From a virus: a stretch of 41,455 nucleotides of DNA. This document shows, piece by piece, positions 16,348-24,888 of the stretch (within the stretch, counting starts at the first letter, position 1; each line of letters opens with the position of its first letter). Under the pieces are notes generated by a model. That model was not told the DNA's origin. It saw nothing but the letters and a program-made list of their open reading frames with translations, and ran no database searches. The DNA is taken from IMG/VR virus record IMGVR_UViG_3300032241_001226, positions 1-41,455 of that record. One strand, written 5' to 3'. The position numbers were made by a program, and so were the translations under genes.

Positions 16348-17264
16348 TTAACGCATCCTATATTTGCATAATCATATATGGCATTTCTTAGACATACTCG
16401 ATTTACTAGACCTTCTCGACTAAAATAATCCCAATTGCTATCACCTAATGCTAGATGAATAGTGTTAGTTGGAGTTAATCCATAGTGGTTACATACTGTT
16501 TTTTGTATATCTCTATAAATTAATGGTATAGTGTCTGGGGAAAAGTTTTTCATTAAATTATATGCTATGTAAGTATGGATATGTATTCCGTGGTGCCATT
16601 CTTTTAAAATATCTAGTATACAGTCTTTGCCCCGACGCATTGACATTGTCATGCCGGTTCTCATATTGCCGCAGTTCAGACCCTTTGTCGGGCTAAATGC
16701 AATTGTATCAATACATGGCTGATTAAAATCTACTTCTATATCTATACACGTTCCAAAAAATGCACAATCTACAAAAACTGGGATATCTAAAAAATTACAC
16801 GTTTCTATCAAATTATTCCATTCACTGTGCAAATCACCTGTGGCACTAAATGGACAACTAATTAATACAGCATCTCCTGCTTGAAGCGGTTCATCATCAA
16901 TACGGGGAACCGAGTCTGTAAAAGATATTTGACCCACATATCCGTATTCACCTTTGAATACTCTTAATCTTTTATGTTGTTTTAAAGTCCATATGACAAA
17001 ATCATCAATAGCTTGTGTTACACCCAGGCTGACATATTTAAATGGAAATTTATCAATGCCCTTAAAATTATTTAAATTGCTAGATTTAATCCAATTAGGA
17101 TATAATTCTAAAAATTCATCTTGAACATCGACAGGTGTTTTATTTGTTAATATTGGAGTAAACAGATCATTTTCAATAATGTGTTTCCTAAAAGGATCAT
17201 GCATGATGCTGTTTGCAGGCCTAATTAAATAGTTGTCGTATAGGTGTGTAAATTGGTTAGCCAT
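16344..17264 (-). CDS. PLP-dependent aminotransferase-like enzyme (fold type I)
   Basis: 306 aa from MANQFTHLYDNYL, whose ATG overlaps the kinase-like stop by 8 nt; a GTG 33 nt further up is less likely. The fold-type-I landmarks are PVFVDCAFFG (D166, expected to contact the pyridine N), IAFSPTKGLNCG (K194, the Schiff-base lysine) and NMRTGM (R202). It is shorter than usual (about 400 aa), and the C-terminal small domain looks reduced. It may transfer an amino group to a sugar or keto acid, or have another PLP role. The operon context suggests tailoring chemistry. Confidence 0.75.
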   Translation of the reverse strand: MANQFTHLYDNYLIRPANSIMHDPFRKHIIENDLFTPILTNKTPVDVQDEFLELYPNWIKSSNLNNFKGIDKFPFKYVSLGVTQAIDDFVIWTLKQHKRLRVFKGEYGYVGQISFTDSVPRIDDEPLQAGDAVLISCPFSATGDLHSEWNNLIETCNFLDIPVFVDCAFFGTCIDIEVDFNQPCIDTIAFSPTKGLNCGNMRTGMTMSMRRGKDCILDILKEWHHGIHIHTYIAYNLMKNFSPDTIPLIYRDIQKTVCNHYGLTPTNTIHLALGDSNWDYFSREGLVNRVCLRNAIYDYANIGCVK

Positions 17265-17724
17265 GAATAACTCGTTGATATCTTTCACCGAACGCACTTA
17301 TTAAATCATCATTTAATTTTTGCATAGCCTCGGATTTTGTATATAAATTTAAATTATCCCAATCGCATAATGTAATTTTTCCATTATCAATAATCATATT
17401 ACTCAGCGCCCAATCATAGTGATAATAGGGTAATGTATGTTGCATGTTATCTATACAAAATTTATAAACTTGTTTTACTAGGTCATCAGTTTGCACTACT
17501 GTGCTAACTAACACCCCATTTAATTTAGTTAGATCCATAAACACCCCTTCTGAACTTTCTCCTATATCTATAATATAATTAGGGAAAACAGAATTTATTC
17601 TTTGTGCAAGAGAAGCTACTGAAAGAAGTGAATGATTGCTCCATACTTTTCTAATAAATGTTCCACCATCATATACTTTTCTGCATTTTTCGGGAACATG
17701 CTTGATCAGAGTTAAATTGCCCAT
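17257..17724 (-). CDS. Minimal kinase-like protein (aminoglycoside-phosphotransferase/protein-kinase fold)
   Basis: 155 aa, far below the 250-300 aa of the family. The catalytic loop YHYDWALSNMII (H102, D104, N109) and the metal-binding DWD (121-123, in the place of DFG) are intact. FIRKVWS near the N-terminus may hold the ATP-binding lysine (K26). The glycine-rich loop is weak. It may be a small active kinase acting on a metabolite, or a degenerate one. First gene of the minus operon. The ATG lies five bases after the AT-rich palindrome, so little or no leader is expected. Confidence 0.7.
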   Translation of the reverse strand: MGNLTLIKHVPEKCRKVYDGGTFIRKVWSNHSLLSVASLAQRINSVFPNYIIDIGESSEGVFMDLTKLNGVLVSTVVQTDDLVKQVYKFCIDNMQHTLPYYHYDWALSNMIIDNGKITLCDWDNLNLYTKSEAMQKLNDDLISAFGERYQRVIHG

Positions 17725-17729
17725 ACAAG

Positions 17730-17743
17730 TATTTAATTAAATA
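17730..17743. promoter_or_regulatory. 14-bp palindrome, candidate divergent promoter
   Basis: TATTTAATTAAATA reads the same on both strands. It gives a TTAAATA element facing each way: five bases before the minus-strand ATG at 17724 and eight before the plus-strand ATG at 17752. The whole intergenic region is 27 nt. TTAAATA resembles the T4 late box TATAAATA; no -35 box fits either side. An operator is an alternative reading. Confidence 0.45.
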
Positions 17744-17751
17744 GTAGTTAG

Positions 17752-18939
17752 ATGAATACCATTATGACTAATCCAAAATGTATTTTACCATGGATACATT
17801 TACAAATAGACAACGACGGCACTACTAGAGCATGCTGTAATGCAAGACAGGTTGGCCAGCCATTGGGCAATGTGTTAAAAGAAGAAATCGTTACTATGTG
17901 GAATAACGATAATTATCAGCGGTTGCGTAGACAGATGCTTAGTGGTATAGAGCCTGACGAATGTAAACCTTGTTATGATAGCGAACGCCTGGGACTGTAT
18001 AGTAAAAGATTACGTGAAAATGAAGATTGGGCCCAATATTCTCATTTAGCAAATGCAGATACTGCCGAATTTAAGATACGGCACTTAGATGTAAGATTTA
18101 ACAATGTATGTAATTTTAAATGTAGATATTGTGATCCGGCAAGAAGTCATAGTTGGGCAAATGATTATAAGCAAATGGGAATACCAATAAACACTATATC
18201 TGCTATTAATGTTAATGGTGAGGAATTATACAATATAATTAAAACTAATATAGTAGATGATTTAGAAAGTGTATTTTTTTGCGGAGGCGAGCCATTACTA
18301 ATGGACCAGCATTTAGAATTGTTAAAAGAATTAGATGCTAGAAAAAAATATAATACTAAACTGTTATATGTAACAAATCTAAGTAAGCTACAATTCAAAG
18401 GAACTGATTACATTGAACTTTGGTCAAAATTTACAAATGTAAATGTGCATATTAGTCTAGATACTATTGGACCGCAATTAGAGTATATAAGATGCGGAGC
18501 AGTATGGAAAGATATAGAACAAAATTTAAAAATAGTGTTCTCTCATAAAGAATTATTAAAACCTAAAATAGCAATAACTGTAAGTATTTTTAATGCTAGC
18601 TCAATTATTAATACTGTAGAATATCTAGTAGGAACTGGATATATTAATTATGATGATATTTCAATACATGTAGTTAAACATCCTTACATATATAGTTCTC
18701 AACTTTTACCTCTCGATATTAAAAGACAAATTACAACAGAAGTAGAGAATTTTTTATTAAAAAATAAACTACCTTATTTTTTTAAAAGTAGATATGAATA
18801 CTTTTTAAATTATATGAATGATAAAGATACATATGAGAATCACAAAGTTGAATTTATTCAAATGACTAAAACATTAGACAATATTCGAAATGAAGATTTT
18901 AATATAGTATTTCCAGAACTAAAAAATTATTATGATTGA
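17752..18939 (+). CDS. Twitch-domain radical SAM protein, paralogue of the gene at 10461
   Basis: 395 aa. N-terminal cysteine domain CILPWIHLQIDNDGTTRACC and CKPCYDSE (C71, C74), then the radical SAM site CNFKCRYC (C120, C124, C127) and CGGEPL (177-182). The domain order copies the 434-aa protein of the first operon. First gene of the second plus operon. The ATG at 17752 has no Shine-Dalgarno; a second in-frame ATG at 17764 (M5) is possible. Confidence 0.88.
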   Translation: MNTIMTNPKCILPWIHLQIDNDGTTRACCNARQVGQPLGNVLKEEIVTMWNNDNYQRLRRQMLSGIEPDECKPCYDSERLGLYSKRLRENEDWAQYSHLANADTAEFKIRHLDVRFNNVCNFKCRYCDPARSHSWANDYKQMGIPINTISAINVNGEELYNIIKTNIVDDLESVFFCGGEPLLMDQHLELLKELDARKKYNTKLLYVTNLSKLQFKGTDYIELWSKFTNVNVHISLDTIGPQLEYIRCGAVWKDIEQNLKIVFSHKELLKPKIAITVSIFNASSIINTVEYLVGTGYINYDDISIHVVKHPYIYSSQLLPLDIKRQITTEVENFLLKNKLPYFFKSRYEYFLNYMNDKDTYENHKVEFIQMTKTLDNIRNEDFNIVFPELKNYYD

Positions 18940-19552
18940 TATACATTTTACAGGTTGCGAAAACTATAATACTAATTTGTTAGGATATAGGGCTCCTAAT
19001 TTTGATCAGGTTGACTGGGCTAATAGTTACATAATCCAAGGATGTAGCGCGGTGTTTGGCTATGGAATCGACAATGATAGCCAAACAATATCTGCATGTT
19101 TATCTCGTAAACTAAACAAGCCAGTAATAAATTTAGGAATAGGTGGCGCTGGTGTTCAATTACAATACATGAACGCAATTGAAATGCTTGAAAAAGATCA
19201 AAGACCGTTAGGGGTGTTTATTGTATGGCCAAATATTGATAGATTTGTTTTGATGCTAGATGGTCTTCCTGAAAACATGGGACCATGGGTTACTACTGGG
19301 CCGAACAAAAAATATGTGCAGTGGATGGCTCAGGATAACAGTAAATACCAAAATTTGTATCATGTTAGGGCGTATAAATTATTGTGGAAGTTAGCAGGAG
19401 TTCCATTGTATGAAGTAACTCATCATAAAGAAAACAAATTTTGTAATAAGGTTATTACAGAATATTTAGATTGGGGATCGGATAATCAACATTGGGGTCC
19501 AACAACAGCCGAATCGGTTGCTGAAATGTTGTTTCAGCAAGTTGCAATATGA
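18932..19552 (+). CDS. SGNH/GDSL hydrolase-like protein
   Basis: 206 aa. Block I is QGCSAVFGYGI (nucleophile Ser), block II NLGIGGAG, and the C-terminal SDNQHWGPTTAESVAEML carries the catalytic His in the block-V position (usual D-x-x-H). Family members remove or move acetyl/acyl groups on sugars or lipids. No signal peptide, so it would act in the cytoplasm. Overlaps the radical SAM gene by 8 nt and the next hydroxylase by 4 nt. It is one of four such proteins in the window. Confidence 0.75.
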   Translation: MIDIHFTGCENYNTNLLGYRAPNFDQVDWANSYIIQGCSAVFGYGIDNDSQTISACLSRKLNKPVINLGIGGAGVQLQYMNAIEMLEKDQRPLGVFIVWPNIDRFVLMLDGLPENMGPWVTTGPNKKYVQWMAQDNSKYQNLYHVRAYKLLWKLAGVPLYEVTHHKENKFCNKVITEYLDWGSDNQHWGPTTAESVAEMLFQQVAI

Positions 19553-20187
19553 TGCCATATTTACAAAAATATGAAATAATAGATACCGGTTGGAAAATTA
19601 AACCGTGGGTTAAAATTGATATAGAAAAATTAAAATCATGGTATACTAATTTAGAACAGCAATACGGGGATTGGAAATTTATTTACAGCAAGCATAAACA
19701 CATGTGGGAAAAAGATCCCGGAGATGCTACAGGAATTAATGGACACATATTTCAACCTGACACTAGTTGGTATACACTATGTCATAACAGCAATATTGAA
19801 GGCCCGTTACCTCCTGAACGCAGTATGAGCTTGCCAGAGTATCAAGACGTAGATGATCATAATTTAAATCCTCGTAAATGCTTTAATGGTTACGGATTAG
19901 AGGTAGTAAGAACTTTACCAGTTCGAAGTAAGCGGGTTGTGATTAGCATAACTACCCCAGGGACTAAATTAGCTATGCATCAAGATCAACCCGATAAAAT
20001 AAGATTTCATATTACACTAAAAACTAATAATAGATTTAAATGGGTAATAGACGGTGAAGACATAGATATACCCGAAGACGGATGGATATATCTTGTAAAT
20101 ACTTCTTTACCTCATTATATACATAACACTGGTGATACTGATAGAATTAGCATGTATGGTAAAGTCTGGACTAATGACGTATTATGA
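19549..20187 (+). CDS. Asp/Arg-hydroxylase-like 2OG-Fe(II) oxygenase
   Basis: 212 aa. The core sequence is TTPGTKLAMHQDQPDKIRFH (H144, D146), then NTSLPHYIHNTGDTDR (H189, R199). This is a full HxD...H iron site with the arginine for 2-oxoglutarate. The N-terminal 110 residues contain a W-rich region and a Pro/Glu loop (EGPLPPERSMSLPEY). Tandem with the next hydroxylase through an ATGA overlap, suggesting sequential or paired oxidation. Substrate unknown. Confidence 0.85.
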   Translation: MMPYLQKYEIIDTGWKIKPWVKIDIEKLKSWYTNLEQQYGDWKFIYSKHKHMWEKDPGDATGINGHIFQPDTSWYTLCHNSNIEGPLPPERSMSLPEYQDVDDHNLNPRKCFNGYGLEVVRTLPVRSKRVVISITTPGTKLAMHQDQPDKIRFHITLKTNNRFKWVIDGEDIDIPEDGWIYLVNTSLPHYIHNTGDTDRISMYGKVWTNDVL

Positions 20188-20753
20188 TAACACCTTTAGA
20201 TATACAATTTGACTTAAACGAAGCTCTCGACTATTATTATACGTTAGAGTCTAAGTTCCAGCATTTAAAATATACTCCGGACGCTAATTTATTAGATGGT
20301 TCGAATCATAAAATTTCTAATTTCTACGGTTGGGGAATACAGAGTAACTTAGAAGATTTAACTAAACCATGCCCTCCTTATCACGTGCATAAAAATGGGT
20401 CAAACGTTTATAGAAATACAGAACTTGTTTTTGGGTTTGCTGAAAAAATTACTTTGGTATTTCCCGAAGCTAGACAATTAGGGATAGCAGTGCATCCGCC
20501 GGGTGTTGAAATAGAACAGCATGTCGACAACGATGAATATTTTAAAATACATATTCCATTAATTTCTAATCTTGATAGTTATTTTATATTTGAAGATAAG
20601 ATGGATAGAATGTTACCTGGAAAACTGTATGCAGTTGATACACAATATATGCACGGCACTAGTAATAAAGGATCAACAAACAGGGTTCATTTATTATTTA
20701 AAATACCTAGAAATTTGTTAACAACTACACTTTCAATTAAAGGTATACTATGA
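20184..20753 (+). CDS. Asp/Arg-hydroxylase-like 2OG-Fe(II) oxygenase
   Basis: 189 aa. HPPGVEIEQHVDNDEYFKIH supplies H113 and D115; TQYMHGTSNKGSTNRVHL supplies H157 and R167. The C-terminal TTLSIKGIL closely echoes the end of the hydroxylase at 22474-23205 (TLFSIKGIV), so they share a recent ancestor or a common docking tail. It is coupled on both sides by ATGA overlaps. Confidence 0.85.
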   Translation: MITPLDIQFDLNEALDYYYTLESKFQHLKYTPDANLLDGSNHKISNFYGWGIQSNLEDLTKPCPPYHVHKNGSNVYRNTELVFGFAEKITLVFPEARQLGIAVHPPGVEIEQHVDNDEYFKIHIPLISNLDSYFIFEDKMDRMLPGKLYAVDTQYMHGTSNKGSTNRVHLLFKIPRNLLTTTLSIKGIL

Positions 20754-21211
20754 AAGTATACGGATTTTCTCGGGTTGAGTTTATAGAGTATCTCACAATT
20801 AATTCAATAACAGATGCTACAGTTGAAAATTTTAAAGAAGAATTTTTTATTTCTATTCTATCAAGCGGCGGACCAATGGCAGAACCTGTATTCTCTCAAT
20901 TGCATAGTAATGTATTAACTATTCAATTTGATGATGTTGATGCCGACATTAGCAAGTGGGGGCAGGATGTAGGACACATGGTTGAAGCAAAGGTAATAAC
21001 AGAATCACACGCACTTACTCTGATTAAATTCATAGATAGTATACCTAGTTTTGCTAGGATCAATATACATTGTGTATATGGAATTAGTAGAACTGGTGCG
21101 TTGGCTAAGTTTTTAGAAGAATATAGGGGTGCAGAAATCTACTGTAAACAACTAGATAACTTAAATGGTAAGGTATTCAGTTTGCTTAAATCAGTTGCAA
21201 AACTAAGATAA
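20750..21211 (+). CDS. Protein tyrosine/dual-specificity phosphatase-like protein
   Basis: 153 aa. INIHCVYGISRTGA is the HCx5R phosphate-binding loop (H107, C108, R114), the signature of cysteine-based phosphatases. An upstream D-rich segment (FDDVDADISKW) may carry the general acid. The size fits a small DSP-type enzyme. With the kinase-like gene on the divergent operon it could form a phosphorylation/dephosphorylation pair, though nothing proves a shared substrate. Its stop codon overlaps the GATAAATA promoter-like box of the next gene. Confidence 0.75.
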   Translation: MKVYGFSRVEFIEYLTINSITDATVENFKEEFFISILSSGGPMAEPVFSQLHSNVLTIQFDDVDADISKWGQDVGHMVEAKVITESHALTLIKFIDSIPSFARINIHCVYGISRTGALAKFLEEYRGAEIYCKQLDNLNGKVFSLLKSVAKLR

Positions 21212-21214
21212 ATA
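21207..21214 (+). promoter_or_regulatory. Candidate late-type promoter (GATAAATA)
   Basis: GATAAATA matches the T4 late box TATAAATA at seven of eight bases. It sits 22 nt before the ATG at 21237, with a strong Shine-Dalgarno (AGGAG) between. This is the only real gap inside the second plus operon, so a separate transcript for the propeller, hydroxylase and halogenase genes is plausible. Confidence 0.45.
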
Positions 21215-21236
21215 TACCATACTAGGAGATACCTAA

Positions 21237-22472
21237 ATGATTACTACAACTACCTTTTTCTCGCATGTTTTGGACGACCCACTTTACGTAGGTGACGGAA
21301 CGTATGTTTCAGTCGTAACAAGCGGAAAGGTTAATAATGTTGGTCAAACTCGCGATGTTAGCAAAGATGCCGCCGCGAAAGCAGGCTTAATTAAAATTGA
21401 CACAAACAGCAAAACTTCTCAATTTATTGATTTTAATACATTAAGTGAGCCAGGTGATAGATATAGAGGCGCAGTTGAAGTAGATGGTGTTGTTTATGTG
21501 ATGAGAACGCAAAAGAAACATGTTGATAGTATAGTTAGACTAGCCGCTGTTAATCTAAAAACTAACCTAGTTGAAATGATAGAAGAACGGGCAGTTAGCA
21601 TACACGGCACAGAAACTCCTAAAACATTTTGCGGGCATTTTAACTTTGGACGTCCAATCATTGTAGGTAAAAAGATTGTTTATCCTCCTTTAAATAGCGG
21701 AGTCGCAATTGTGTTTGATACAGTAACACGTTCATTTGTAGCGCACGATGTTCCTGATACATATTCTAGTATTTGGAGCACACATCTACCAGACACAAAT
21801 GAGGTAGTGTTTTTCCCATACGGTAATAAAACTACAGAACTGTTAGTATTAAATTTAACCACTAATACTCATAGTTTTAAACAAGCGCCTGTTGCTAGCA
21901 CATTCTATAGCGCATTTACACATAATGGTAAAGCCATTGGTGTTCCATATATCATGGGTGAAAAGACTAATACTCATTTTTGGATCTATGACGGATCTTC
22001 TGTTTCTGCTATAGAATATGTTCCTAGTAGCGGAGTTCCATCTGCTGGGTTTAAATATGGCTCAGTGGACAACAATATATTCTATACTCATACTTGTGCA
22101 GAATCTAACAATGAATTAATTGAATTTAATTTAGATGCATGCACTATTAAAAATATTATAACAGATCTACCCCTAGGTGCAAAGCCTATAAGTGTAAACG
22201 GTAACACTTATTTGTTTCCAAGTATACAAAATACAGCTATGTTAGATGCACCAAGCAGTGTATATAAACTAGAAAACGGACAAGTAGTTAAAGAATTTGA
22301 TTTGCCAACTAATAATATCAGTTACGGACCTATTAATTCAAATCAAGGTAGTGTATTATTTGTTCCTTATAAATTTGATCTAAACAACGGCAAATTAGAT
22401 TCTGTTCTAACATTAGTCGATCTTGAATCTAAAACTGCTAACACTATTGATATAAGTTTAGAATTGGAGTAA
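21237..22472 (+). CDS. Third beta-propeller protein, most diverged repeats
   Basis: 411 aa with about eight repeats. The Pro-Tyr-Gly turn is kept in VFFPYGN and partly in VYPPLNS, GVPYIMG, YLFPSIQ and LFVPYKF, each followed by a strand of the type 'hhhhDhxT'. The first two blades have lost the Pro. The next gene downstream is a hydroxylase paralogous to the one between the other two propellers. A strong AGGAG ribosome site and a late-type promoter box suggest high expression. Binding or scaffold function inferred. Confidence 0.72.
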   Translation: MITTTTFFSHVLDDPLYVGDGTYVSVVTSGKVNNVGQTRDVSKDAAAKAGLIKIDTNSKTSQFIDFNTLSEPGDRYRGAVEVDGVVYVMRTQKKHVDSIVRLAAVNLKTNLVEMIEERAVSIHGTETPKTFCGHFNFGRPIIVGKKIVYPPLNSGVAIVFDTVTRSFVAHDVPDTYSSIWSTHLPDTNEVVFFPYGNKTTELLVLNLTTNTHSFKQAPVASTFYSAFTHNGKAIGVPYIMGEKTNTHFWIYDGSSVSAIEYVPSSGVPSAGFKYGSVDNNIFYTHTCAESNNELIEFNLDACTIKNIITDLPLGAKPISVNGNTYLFPSIQNTAMLDAPSSVYKLENGQVVKEFDLPTNNISYGPINSNQGSVLFVPYKFDLNNGKLDSVLTLVDLESKTANTIDISLELE

Positions 22473-22473
22473 A

Positions 22474-23205
22474 ATGAATCGTTATATTAAAGACTATACA
22501 GTCTCAGACCTTACCGATGAATTTATTCTAAGTGAAGATTGGGACGTTATAGAATTTAACTTACGATTAGATACTGTAAAACTTACAGAATATTTTAACG
22601 AAGTTAAGGCTAAACTACATTATTTGTATTTTGATTTTAACTATAGCGAACATTTAACTCCCGAAGTTAACGAAAAATTTCAAACCACTAACATGGTTAC
22701 TAACTACCTAGGTGAAGTAGGAGGCTGGACCATTTCTTGGCCAGTTGAAAAGGATATACCGATACCTGGCAGAACTCAAGGTAATTTAGCAATATATCCC
22801 GAATTAGAATTATATCCTACTAAAGAGGATTTTTATTTTAGTTGCAAAGTTTTAAAGCAATATAAATTTGGATATTTTAATTCCATCTATGATGCCTTTA
22901 CTGAAAAAGGATTACGCCAGACTATTTTTTCTAATCACAAACCTGGTGTAAAAACACTTACTCATCACGATGACTTTATAAAGAAAAAACTTCATTTACC
23001 TCTTGAGACTAATCCTAACGCTTATTTTTATTTTGGAAAAAATCAAGAACGTCAGTATCAATTTGAATTAGGAAAAGCCTATCTCATTAATCCAGCAGTT
23101 TACCATAGCACTGATAATACTGGTAATACAAATAGAACTCATTTAATTTCAAGAGTTGATTTGGATTTTATGCCGACGCTGTTTTCGATAAAAGGAATTG
23201 TATGA
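22474..23205 (+). CDS. Asp/Arg-hydroxylase-like 2OG-Fe(II) oxygenase paired with propeller
   Basis: 243 aa. By alignment with its paralogue at 14436-15140 the iron site is H164, D166 (LTHHDDF) and H211 (AVYHSTDN), with R221 (NTNRTHL) for 2-oxoglutarate. SWPVEKDIPIPG and NPNAYFYFGKNQERQY are shared landmarks. It starts two bases after the propeller stop and overlaps the halogenase start by 4 nt. The propeller-hydroxylase pairing occurs on both strands of the window. Confidence 0.85.
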   Translation: MNRYIKDYTVSDLTDEFILSEDWDVIEFNLRLDTVKLTEYFNEVKAKLHYLYFDFNYSEHLTPEVNEKFQTTNMVTNYLGEVGGWTISWPVEKDIPIPGRTQGNLAIYPELELYPTKEDFYFSCKVLKQYKFGYFNSIYDAFTEKGLRQTIFSNHKPGVKTLTHHDDFIKKKLHLPLETNPNAYFYFGKNQERQYQFELGKAYLINPAVYHSTDNTGNTNRTHLISRVDLDFMPTLFSIKGIV

Positions 23206-24374
23206 AAATATTAATAATAGGAGGAGGCAGCGCCGGATGGATGACTGCCGCTTACCTTTCTAAAAATACAGATCATAATATTACTTTAATTGAAAATCCC
23301 AATTATCCAACTATTGGAGTAGGTGAAAGCACTATACCTAGCATAAACGATTTTATAGAAAGTGTAGGTCTCACTGAAAATGATCTAGTAGAACATTGTA
23401 ATGCTATTAGGAAATATACTGTTCAGCATAATAATTGGAACGGAGTTGATACATGGTGGCATCATTTTTGTTTTAATGAAAGCGAGCACCGAGAACAATT
23501 AGAATGGATGCAGACTAATTCGTTACCCAATAAAAAATGGAGGCATGCTTACCATTTAGATGCTACTAAATTAGGATTGCTATTACGAGATAAAGTAGCA
23601 TTGCCTAGCGGTGTTAGACATATTTTAGAAGACATCGTTGATGTAGAAATTTTGCATGATGGCGTTAGTGCTGTAGTAGGAAATAAAAACAAATATACAG
23701 CAGATTTATATATTGATTGCACAGGATTTAAGGCATTACTGGGCAACAAAGTAGGAATTAAATCTAAAAATCATCCGGGACTAATTAACAATTATGCCCT
23801 ATGCGGCCCGGGAGATTTTGTAGAACCTCTAGTAAATTATACGCAAACTTATGCAATGGATTATGGGTGGAGATGGAGAATTTGTATTGCCAATAGAACT
23901 GGAAATGGTTATGTCTTTAATAGAGATTTAATCAGCATAGAGGATGCACGAAAAGAATTTATTTCAAAAACTCCTGGCATTATAGTTGATAAAATTTTTG
24001 AAATTCCTATTCCTAAAAGTTACAATACAGAACCGTGGAAGAAGAATGTTGTCAGTGTAGGGTTAAGTTGTGGCTTTTTAGATCCGCTTGAAGCAACTGG
24101 ATTATTTTTAATCCATGGTCCTTTAAAATTATTAGTAAAATTATTAAATGACCCAGATGGCCCTAAAAAATACAATAGCATTTGGTGCAAACTTTATAAT
24201 CACCTTGCTGATTTTCTATCACTGCATTTTACCACTAGTTGTTTAGACCATACAGCGTATTGGAAATCTATTTCAAAAGTAAGTTATATTACTATGCCTG
24301 AAAAGAATCAGCCCTTGTTTGATCAATATAGTTATCGCCAGCTAGCCAACGCTCGCGGGCTGTCATATAGTTAA
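23202..24374 (+). CDS. Flavin-dependent tryptophan-halogenase-like protein
   Basis: 390 aa. The N-terminal FAD site is MKILIIGGGSAGWMTA, followed by IGVGESTIPSI. K71 in AIRKYTVQHNNW aligns with the halogenase catalytic lysine (K-x7-W spacing kept). The motif WxWxIP reads WRWRIC at 223-228, so Pro is replaced by Cys. LDPLEATG is present in the C-terminal half. Size is 100-150 aa below classic enzymes such as PrnA. It may halogenate an indole or phenol ring, but a flavin oxidase/monooxygenase role is possible. A separate reductase for FADH2 is not seen. Overlaps the convergent gene by 83 nt. Confidence 0.82.
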   Translation: MKILIIGGGSAGWMTAAYLSKNTDHNITLIENPNYPTIGVGESTIPSINDFIESVGLTENDLVEHCNAIRKYTVQHNNWNGVDTWWHHFCFNESEHREQLEWMQTNSLPNKKWRHAYHLDATKLGLLLRDKVALPSGVRHILEDIVDVEILHDGVSAVVGNKNKYTADLYIDCTGFKALLGNKVGIKSKNHPGLINNYALCGPGDFVEPLVNYTQTYAMDYGWRWRICIANRTGNGYVFNRDLISIEDARKEFISKTPGIIVDKIFEIPIPKSYNTEPWKKNVVSVGLSCGFLDPLEATGLFLIHGPLKLLVKLLNDPDGPKKYNSIWCKLYNHLADFLSLHFTTSCLDHTAYWKSISKVSYITMPEKNQPLFDQYSYRQLANARGLSYS

Positions 24375-24888
24375 GAACATTAACTTTCCAAAGACTTTGC
24401 TCAGTATTGTATAAATTTATGCTAGGCATTGTTAACTCTAAATATCCTTGACTTGCTAATCTAGGCATCATTGTTTTATGTAATCTACTGCTTGCTCCTG
24501 CTTTTGGATTATCTATGTTTGTAGTAATATAAAATTCAGCATCTAGATCGTTTACATATTTTATTTGTTGATATAGGAATTGACTAAAATGTATTCCACT
24601 TTTAAATATGTCCATGCTCCACTGTGGAGTATAACCAGGAAGTTGAGCACCTCTAAACAAACAACGCCACGCACGGTTATTTATTTCTGGTAATTTGTGT
24701 ATTCCGGCTAGTGATATTATTTTGTCTTCATCAAATGCGGCAAAGAAGACGGCAGAACTAAATTTCATTGCAGTTAAAGATGCATTATTTTCATATCCTA
24801 ATTCCGAACACTTTTCACAAAATTCTTGAATAGCAGGGATATCAATGTTTGTTAACTGTTTAAAGATTAGTTTTCCAGGTCTGTCCAT
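24292..24888 (-). CDS. GNAT-like acyltransferase, phage type
   Basis: 198 aa. The order fits a GNAT fold: an N-terminal strand-helix (FKQLTNIDIPAIQEF), AVFFAAFDEDKIISLAGIH as the central beta hairpin, then a conserved phage phrase AWRCLFRGAQLPGY, and a C-terminal YITTNIDNPKAGASSRLH where GNATs bind the pantetheine. Motif A is not classical, so activity is uncertain. It overlaps the adenylate-forming gene by 29 nt. Together they could activate and transfer an acyl or aminoacyl group. The 3' end overlaps the halogenase gene on the other strand. Confidence 0.6.
   Translation of the reverse strand: MDRPGKLIFKQLTNIDIPAIQEFCEKCSELGYENNASLTAMKFSSAVFFAAFDEDKIISLAGIHKLPEINNRAWRCLFRGAQLPGYTPQWSMDIFKSGIHFSQFLYQQIKYVNDLDAEFYITTNIDNPKAGASSRLHKTMMPRLASQGYLELTMPSINLYNTEQSLWKVNVLNYMTARERWLAGDNYIDQTRADSFQA

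Noticed and set aside
17265-17297. GTG start for the PLP enzyme
   Set aside because: It would overlap the kinase-like gene by 41 nt. The ATG at 17264 gives the 8-nt overlap typical of this genome.
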